Shown: piece by piece, positions 56,986 through 64,000 of the stretch
How the letters are laid out: each line of letters opens with the position of its first letter
How positions within the stretch are numbered: the first letter of the stretch is position 1
NCBI GenBank assembly: GCA_963719975.1
Contig: CAVRED010000005.1
Coordinates: 62,001-126,000, forward strand
Direction of reading: 5' to 3'
From: Poindextera sp963719975
GTDB taxonomy: Bacteria > Pseudomonadota > Alphaproteobacteria > Caulobacterales > Caulobacteraceae
Length of the DNA: 64,000 nucleotides
Translations under genes and position numbers: made by a program
Notes under the pieces: model-generated
Database searches by the model: none
What the model was told of the DNA's origin: nothing
Seen by the model: only the letters and a program-made list of their open reading frames with translations

Positions 56986-58080
56986 TCATCGCGGCGGGAG
57001 CAGCTTCAGGGTCCGGAACTGGCGGATGCAGTCGCGCAGCATGTCCTCGCTGTCCCACACCTCGTGGAAGCCGTCCCTGCGCAGGTTGATGGTGGAGACG
57101 ATCGAAGGGCGGCCGCGATACTCGTCTCGGTCGGGCCCGACCAGCGCGTCGAGGTACTGGAAGGATTGGGCGACGAAACCCTTGAGGTCGGGCGCGCGCA
57201 GGCCGTGCCTGGCGACGATCCTGCGCCATTCGTCCTCACGCCCGACCATCGTCTGCTGCAGGTATTGCGGCCGGTCCTCTCCAACCGCCATGCCGAGCTC
57301 GTCGGCGATCGCCGGCCAGACGCCGCGGAAGCTCATCACGTCGCCGTTGGTCAGGTTGTAGATCTGGCCGCGCGCCTTCGCCGTGTTGCTGGCCCAGACG
57401 ATCGCGTTGGCGATCAGGTCCGCGTGCACGCCTTCATAAATCGGATCGGCGCGGCCGCCGGTGTAATGCAACGGCTCGCCGGCCTCCTTCATCAGCGCGC
57501 CATAGGCGCCGATCGCCGAGACCGGATTGAGCGCGCCGCCGACGGCGACGCCGAACACGATCTGCGGCCGCATGATGGTGAGCGCCCAGTCGGCGTCGGC
57601 CTCGAGCCCGCGCAGGTAGTCCTCCTGCAGCCAATAGAAGTTGGGCACGTCGCGGGCTTCGGAGCGTCCGGGGCGGGCCGGCGCGTCGATCTGGCGCACG
57701 TGGGCGCCGTAAGCCTTGGTGCCCTGCAGCAGGATGACCTGCTCAAGACGCTTCGCCGACCGGCGCAGGGGCTCGAACAGGTTGCGCAGCATGCGCCCGT
57801 TGGTCTCGATCTGCTCGGGATCGAGCCAGCCTGGGATCACCTCGGCCTTCTCGAACAACGCCGTGAAGACGAGGTGCGTCACCTCTCGCATGTCGCCGAA
57901 GGCGGCCTCGCAGGCCGCTTGGTCGGTGAGATCGGCCGGGACCCACGCCGCTCCATCGCGTTCGAGCGGCGGGCGGCGCGAGGTCGCGATCACCCGTGTT
58001 CCCAGCTCCGCGGCGAAGGCGCGCGTGGCCGCGAACCCAACCAGGCCGGACGCGCCGGCGACAAGAACGGTCTTGCTCAT
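56986..58080 (-). CDS. Extended SDR, PRISE-like (progesterone 5-beta-reductase/iridoid synthase group)
   Basis: 364-residue NAD(P)-dependent reductase. The cofactor loop is VLVAGASGLVGFAATRAF and VIATSRRPPLERDG suggests NADP preference. The catalytic region NFYWLQEDYLRGLE and ALTIMRPQIVFGVAVGG match the PRISE group, which reduces enones. The ATG overlaps the M20 peptidase stop (ATGA). It is the last gene of a four-gene leftward operon. The substrate is unknown. Confidence 0.82.
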   Translation of the reverse strand: MSKTVLVAGASGLVGFAATRAFAAELGTRVIATSRRPPLERDGAAWVPADLTDQAACEAAFGDMREVTHLVFTALFEKAEVIPGWLDPEQIETNGRMLRNLFEPLRRSAKRLEQVILLQGTKAYGAHVRQIDAPARPGRSEARDVPNFYWLQEDYLRGLEADADWALTIMRPQIVFGVAVGGALNPVSAIGAYGALMKEAGEPLHYTGGRADPIYEGVHADLIANAIVWASNTAKARGQIYNLTNGDVMSFRGVWPAIADELGMAVGEDRPQYLQQTMVGREDEWRRIVARHGLRAPDLKGFVAQSFQYLDALVGPDRDEYRGRPSIVSTINLRRDGFHEVWDSEDMLRDCIRQFRTLKLLPPR

Positions 58081-59364
58081 GCCGCGGTCAGCAGCGCGTG
58101 GGCGGCGAGCGCCATCACCTTGGCCGAGGCGGTCATGTCGGCGATCTCGACGTACTCGTCGGGCTGGTGGGCGAGGTCGAGGATGCCCGGGCCGTAGGCC
58201 ACGCAGTCGCGCAGATGACCGATGCGGTCGATGTGCTTCTGGTCGTAGGTGCCGGGCGAGCAGATGAGCTTGGCCTCGCGCCCCAGCACGCGGCGCACCG
58301 CCTCGGCGGCGGCGCGCACCACCGGCCGCTCCGGCTCGGTCATCGAGGGGCGCACTTCCAGCAGGTCGCGCAGCGAATAGCGAAAGCCGGGCCGGCTCTG
58401 GGCCAGGCCGTCGAGCAGGGCGCGCATCTCGGCCTTCACCTCGTCGAGGTCCTCCTCGATCAGGAGGCGGCGGTCGAAGACCAGGCGGCAGGCGTCGGCG
58501 ACCAGCGGCGCCGGCAGGCCGGCCGCTTCGCCCGGGTCCAGGTCCGGCTGGCCGCCGTGCAGGCCGTTGATGTTGAGCGTCGGCGTCCGCGCGCCCGGCG
58601 GCTCGACCGGCATGGCGGTCGCCTGGGTCTCCAGCGCCGGGTAGAGCCGGGTCTCGAAGGCGTCGAACACCGCGGCCATGTGGCGGATGGCGGAGTCGCC
58701 GAGGAAGGGCATCGAGCCGTGGGCGATGCGGCCCTTGGTCTCGATCTCGCCCCACCAGACGCCGCGGTGGCCGATGCAGACCCGGTCGACGTTGAGCGGC
58801 TCGGGGATGATCACATGGTCGACGCGCGGCTTGGAGAACCAGCCGCGCTCGGCCAGCCAGGCGACGCCGCCGAGGCCGCCGGACTCCTCGTCGCCGGTCG
58901 CCGAGATCTCGATCGCGCCCGGCAGCGGGGCGCCGGAGTCGATCAGCGCCTCGACGGCGACGATCGCCGCGGCGAGGCCGCCCTTCATGTCGCACGCGCC
59001 GCGCCCGTAGACCCGGCCGTCCTCGACGAGGCCGTCGAACGGCGGCTTGGTCCAGCCCTCGCCCAGCGCGACCACGTCGATGTGGCCGTTGAAGTGCACG
59101 CAAGGACCGGGCGCCTCGCCCTCGCGCCGCGCGATGAGGTTCCAGCGCGGGTAGCGGTCGCTGTCGCCGGGCGCGCCCTCGGCGCGCAGGTACTCGAGCG
59201 CGAAGCCCCGCGGCGCCAGCCGCTCGCCGATGAGCTCGGCGCAGTCGCGGTAGTGCTCGCCCGGCGGATTGACCGAGGGGATGCGGATCAGCGCCTGCGT
59301 CAGCGCCACGATTTCCCCCTCGCGCGCCTCGATCGCGGCGAGCAGAGCGTCTTCGGTGCGTCAT
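58077..59364 (-). CDS. M20-family metallopeptidase (ArgE/DapE/ACY1-like), one frameshift
   Basis: About 428 residues. Di-zinc site elements are VHFNGHIDVVALGEGWT, GRGACDMKGGLAAA and GDEESGGLGG; the dimerisation lid follows. ATG 59364 overlaps the SDR stop (ATGA); one extra base at 59355-59356 then shifts the frame, and repair gives MTHEDALLAAIEAREGEIV. A start at GTG 59309 would avoid the shift but cut a conserved helix. It hydrolyses an amide or N-acyl amino acid; substrate unknown. Confidence 0.87.
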
Positions 59365-60132
59365 AGGCAGCGCCCGCCGTCGACCTCGAGCGCGACGCCG
59401 GTGATCATCGAAGCCTCGTCCGAGCAGAGGAAGACCGCGGCGCCGGCGATGTCGGCGGGCGTCGAGAGCCTCCGGAGCGGGATGGTGGTCAGGATGCGGG
59501 CGCGCGCCTCCGGCGTGTCCTCGCCCATGAAGGTGGCGAGCAGCGGCGTGTCGCCGGCGACCGGGTTGATCGCGTTCACCCGCACGCCGTAGCGCGCCAG
59601 CTCGATGGCCATGGCCCGGGTGGCGGTGATCATCCAGCCCTTGGACGCGTTGTACCAGGCAAGGTTCGGCCGGGGGCTGACGCCGCCGGTCGAGGCGATG
59701 TTGAGGATCGCGCCCGACTTCGCGGCCTTCATGGCCGGGACAATATGGCGGGCGGTGAGGTAGACGGACTTGGCGTTGACCGCGATCAGCCGGTCGAACT
59801 CCGCCTCCTCGACGCTCTCGAGCGGCTGCGGCCGCTGGCCGACGCCGGCGTTGTTGACCAGGATGTCGATGCGCCCGCCGAACGCCAGCGCCGCCTCGGC
59901 CAGGGCGGCGACATCGGCGTCGCGCGAGACGTCGGTCCGTTGGGCGCGCGGCCTCTTCGCCCAGGGACGCGGCGAGCGCCTTGGCGCCCTCGCCGTTCAC
60001 GTCGGCGATGACCACCCTGGCGCCCTCGGCGACGAACTGGCTGGCGATGCCGGCCCCGAAACCGGACGCGGCGCCGGTGACGATCGCGACCTTGCCGGCC
60101 AACCGGCCCGTTGTCTGAACCTTGCTTGGCAT
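59361..60132 (-). CDS. SDR family oxidoreductase (FabG-like), one frameshift
   Basis: Classical short-chain dehydrogenase, 256 residues after repair. It has AIVTGAASGFGAGIASQF, VVIADVNGEGAK (NAD-type), LNIASTGGVSPRPNLAWYNA with the catalytic Ser and Tyr/Lys (YNASKGW), and the C-terminal GVALEVDGGRCL. One extra G at 59942-59944 shifts the frame before TDVSRDADVAAL. It overlaps the M20 gene downstream. Confidence 0.9.
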
Positions 60133-60190
60133 CGCGGTAGCTGATTACGCCTCCGCAGCGGAAGTCCAGGCGAATTTGCCGGGCAGGGGG

Positions 60191-61257
60191 TCAGCCGACG
60201 GCGTCGAGCGCGGCCTCGTCCAGGCCGACGCTCAATCCCGCCTCGCGGATCTCGCGCCAGGTGTTGTCGTCGATCGGGATGCCCTCGGCGAGGCGCCTGG
60301 CGGTGCTCTCGCGCTCTGGATCGCCCGGCAGGCGCACGCGGTCGAAGCCTTCGGCCGGCGGGGTTCCGCGGATGTAGTCGAGCATGGCCTCGGCCTCTGC
60401 CTCGTAGGCGGCGCGCCCGCCCAGCGCGTCCGGATCGATGATGACCGAGAGCATGTTGTTGACCGCCGCGCCGTAGGCCCGGTCCGAGCCCGGCTGCTCG
60501 GTCCAGTGGCCGGCCAGCGCGCCGCCGAGGATCTCGCAGAGGATCTGCATGCCGCCGCCCTTGTGCAGCCCGAACGGCAGCAGAGCGAGCGGTCCTCGGC
60601 GCGGAAGAAGGTGCGCGGGTCGGTGGTGGACTTGCCCTCGGCGTCGACCAGCGCGCCCGGCGGCACGGACTTGCCCTCCATGTAGGCGACGCGGAGCTTG
60701 CCGATGGCGACGAAGCTGGTGGCGAAGTCGAGCACGATGTGCTGGCCGTTCGCGCGCGGCACCGTGCAGCAATAGGGGTTGGTCACCATGCGCGCCTCGC
60801 GCCCGCCGTAGGGCGCGACCTGCGGCGGGTGGCCGACAACGTTGACGTAGTGGATCGAGATCAGGTCGGCGTCGGCGCACTGCTCGCCATAGGTCCCGAT
60901 GCGCCCGATGTGGCAGCTGTTGCGCAGCGCGACGCACGCAACGCCCATCTGTTTGGCGCGGGCGATGCCCATCTCGATCGTCTCGCGCGCAACCGGCGCG
61001 CCCAGCCCGAACTGGCCGTCGACCACCAGCACCGCGCCCGAGTCCTGGATCACCTTCGGCCGCGCGTTGGGGAAGAGCTTGCCGGCCTTGATCCAGCGCA
61101 CGTACGAGGGCGCCATGCCGACCCCGTGGGAGTCGTGGCCCTTGAGGTTGGCCAGCACCAGATGCTCGGCGCAGACGCGCGCCCGATCGGGCTCGGCGCC
61201 GGCGGTCTCGATGATGAGGCTCAACAGCGCCGTCAGCGGCTTGGCGTCGATGATCAT
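60191..61257 (-). CDS. Malate/L-lactate dehydrogenase (LDH2/YlbC) family oxidoreductase, one frameshift
   Basis: NAD(P)-dependent dehydrogenase of the LDH2 type, about 355 residues. It has LANLKGHDSHGVGMAPSYV with the catalytic His, ALRNSCHIGRIGTYGEQ and VTNPYCCTVPR. One base is missing near 60584-60590, before ALLPFGLHKGGGMQIL. Related enzymes act on 2-hydroxy acids, ureidoglycolate or sulfolactate; which one is open. First gene of the leftward operon, divergent from a ThDP enzyme (143-bp gap). Confidence 0.88.
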
Positions 61258-61400
61258 GCGGGCGTCCCCTGTCGCGTTTCCCTTGGCCGTGACCTTTCGG
61301 GACGCCGGCGCCGGCGGTCAATGGCCTTCGCGGTGTTCCCTAAGGCCCGGCGGCCGGCGATAAGGGGCGCCAGGGTTGGTTCGCGCAAAGGAGGGGCCGC

Positions 61401-62943
61401 ATGAACGGCGCCGAAAGCCTCGTTCATTCGCTGCTGAAGAGCGGCGTCGACACCTGCTTCGCCAACCCGGGCACCTCGGAGATGCACTTCGTCGCCGCGC
61501 TCGACCGCATCCCCGGCATGCGCTGCGTGCTCGGCCTGTTCGAGGGCGTGGTGACCGGCGCCGCCGACGGCTACGGGCGAATGACCGGCAAGCCCGCCGC
61601 GACGCTGCTGCATTGCGGGCCGGGGCTTGGGCAACGGGCTCGCCAACCTGCACAACGCCCGGCGCGCCTCGACGCCGATGGTCAACATCGTCGGCGACCA
61701 GGCGACCTATCACCGGCCGCTCGACCCGCCGCTGACCGCCGACACCGAGGGCTGGGCGCGCGGGGTCTCCGGCTGGGTGCGCACGGCGATGGACGTGAGC
61801 ACGGTCGGCGCCGACGCGGCGGCGGCGGTGCAGGCGGCGCAGATCTCGCCCGGCCAGATCGCCACGCTGATCCTGCCGTCGGACACCTCGTGGAACGAGG
61901 GCGGCATCGTCGCCGAGGCGCTGCCGCGCCTGCCGACGCCGCTGGCCGCGCCCAGCCAGATCGACGAGGCGGCCGCCATCCTGCGCCGCGGCGGCGAGGG
62001 CGTGGTGCTGATGATCGGCTACGCCGGCCTGACCGAAGAGGGGCTCGCGCTCGCCGACCGCATCCGCCAGGCCACCGGCTGCCGGCTGATCGCCGACACC
62101 TCCGGCCGCATCCCGCGCGGCCAGGGCCGGCCGCTGATGGAGCGGGTGCCCTACGTGGTCGACGTCGCGGTGGCCGCGATGAAGGAGACGCGGCACCTCA
62201 TCCTCTGCTCGGCGAAGAAGCCGGTGACCTTCTTCGCCTATCCGGGCAAGCCGCAGACCTCGATCCCGGAAGCGACCGAGGTGCACCTGCTGGCGCGCAA
62301 GGAGCAGGATCCGATCGACGCGCTGGCCCGGCTGGCCGAGGCGCTCGGAGCGCCGAAGGTCGCAGCGCCGAACAACGGCGAGCGCGCCGTGATCGGGACG
62401 GGGCGCGCTGACGCCGGAGTCGTTCGCGACCACCGTCGGCGCGCTGATCCCGGAAGGGGCGGTGATCGTGCGACGAGTCGATCACCTACGGGCGCGGGCT
62501 GGGCGGCTTCACCAAGGCCTCCGCCCCGCACGACTGGATGAACCCGAGCGGCGGGGCGATCGGCGGCGGCATGCCGATGTCGACCGGCGCGGCGGTCGGC
62601 CGCGCCGGATCGGCGGGTGATCAACCTGCAGGCCGACGGCTCGGCCATGTACACCGTGCAGTCGCTGTGGACCCAGGCGCGCGAGCGGCTGGACGTGACC
62701 ACCGTCATCCTCTCCAACCGCAAGTACCAGATTCTGCTCGGCGAGCTCGCCAACGTCGGCGCCAACCCCGGCCGCACGGCGCTGGAGATGATGGACTTCG
62801 GCAATCCCGACCTGAACTGGCCGAAGATCGCCGAGGGGATGGGCGTCGAGGGCGCCAGCGCCGACACCGCCGACCGCTTCGCCGACCTCTTGGCCGGCGC
62901 CCTGAAGCGCAAGGGCCCGTTCCTGATCGAGCTGTTGATTTAG
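61401..62943 (+). CDS. Thiamine-diphosphate enzyme, acetolactate synthase/benzoylformate decarboxylase-like, four frameshifts
   Basis: About 512 residues after repair. The ThDP-activating Glu lies in VLGLFEGVVTGAADGYGRM; the cofactor-binding segment is NLQADGSAMYTVQSLWTQ with SNRKY downstream in place of the classical GDGS-NN. Extra bases at 61627-61628, about 62404, 62471 and about 62610 divide it into five frames that chain exactly. AAAGGAGGG precedes the ATG. A 2-keto-acid decarboxylase or lyase role is inferred; true acetolactate synthesis is doubtful without a regulatory subunit. Confidence 0.86.
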
Positions 62944-62949
62944 ACGTCT

Positions 62950-63088
62950 CCCTCGCCCCGCGCGCAGCGTGGGGAGAGGGCGGGTGAGAGGCCCGCGGCG
63001 GTTCCGCGACCGCTTCGGCGCCGGCTTGCGCGCCGAGAGGCCGTCCCCTCACCCTGCCCTCTCCCCGTCGTTCGACGGGGCGAGGGTC
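62950..63088. repeat. Palindromic element between two convergent ThDP-enzyme genes
   Basis: Left arm 62950-62988 (CCCTCGCCCCGCGCG...GGGTGAG) and right arm 63047-63087 (CTCACCCTGCCC...GGGGCGAGGG) are imperfect inverted copies, each with its own inner hairpin. The 58-base middle also contains CTCTC/GAGAG-type short symmetry. It fills the gap between the two stops and probably terminates both transcripts. Confidence 0.75.
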
Positions 63089-63092
63089 CGCG

Positions 63093-64000
<908 letters not shown>

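Noticed and set aside
56986..60132. One continuous open frame on the minus strand that could encode a 1048-residue SDR-peptidase-reductase fusion.
   Set aside because: Only its two ends carry protein homology. The middle is Arg/Ala-rich out-of-frame reading of the SDR and M20 genes, which are intact in other frames.

Overview
The window is GC-rich, gene-dense DNA from an alphaproteobacterium, most likely a Caulobacteraceae member such as Phenylobacterium. This is inferred from protein character, from the aroK-aroB-(CorC) / secreted repeat protein-xerD order, and from the many acyl-CoA, P450 and Rieske genes. I could not run a database search. No tRNA, rRNA, CRISPR array, insertion sequence or phage gene was recognised.

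Layout. 1-5.6 kb is housekeeping: CNNM/CBS protein, aroB, aroK, then a divergent secreted repeat protein and xerD. 5.6-9.5 kb is phenylalanine/tyrosine catabolism: an hppD-hmgA-phhA operon with a divergent maiA. 9.5-14 kb holds an SDR, a DUF1428 protein, a cupin, an MFS carrier and a crotonase. 14-18.5 kb is an ABC exporter whose permease is fused to an M1 peptidase. 18.8-30 kb mixes a secreted TPR protein, a sulfatase/phosphonate monoester hydrolase with a coupled kinase-fold protein, a tandem CoA-transferase, a PLP dehydratase, a serine hydrolase and a paired acyl-CoA dehydrogenase. 30.5-33 kb is an ECF sigma factor with a membrane ankyrin protein (probable anti-sigma) and a secreted partner.

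33-44 kb is the most striking region. A leftward operon (two CYP153-like P450s, a TetR regulator, a globin, an AMP-forming ligase) faces a rightward operon (Rieske dioxygenase alpha and beta, a BphB-like cis-diol dehydrogenase, a thiolase, a PhyH-family oxygenase). A 20-bp palindrome lies between them. It reads as an oxygenase-based route for a hydrophobic or aromatic substrate feeding CoA-ester degradation.

44-54 kb has an NhaA fused to a thioredoxin domain, esterases, a VOC protein, small secreted or lipoprotein genes, a MarR/OhrR-like regulator with a divergent secreted hydrolase, and a thiolase. 54-64 kb has an acyl-CoA dehydrogenase coupled to a DUF1905 gene, a nitronate monooxygenase family protein, a four-gene operon (LDH2, SDR, M20 peptidase, PRISE-like SDR) and two convergent ThDP enzymes.

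Two features run across the window. First, about 22 genes are interrupted by roughly 38 single-base indels, of which about 34 are +1. Removing them restores full family length in every complete case, so I annotate those loci as genes and treat the breaks as probable sequence errors. Second, several families of palindromic intergenic repeats (41.3, 42.8, 47.7, 53.8-54.2, 55.8 and 63.0 kb) sit between genes.
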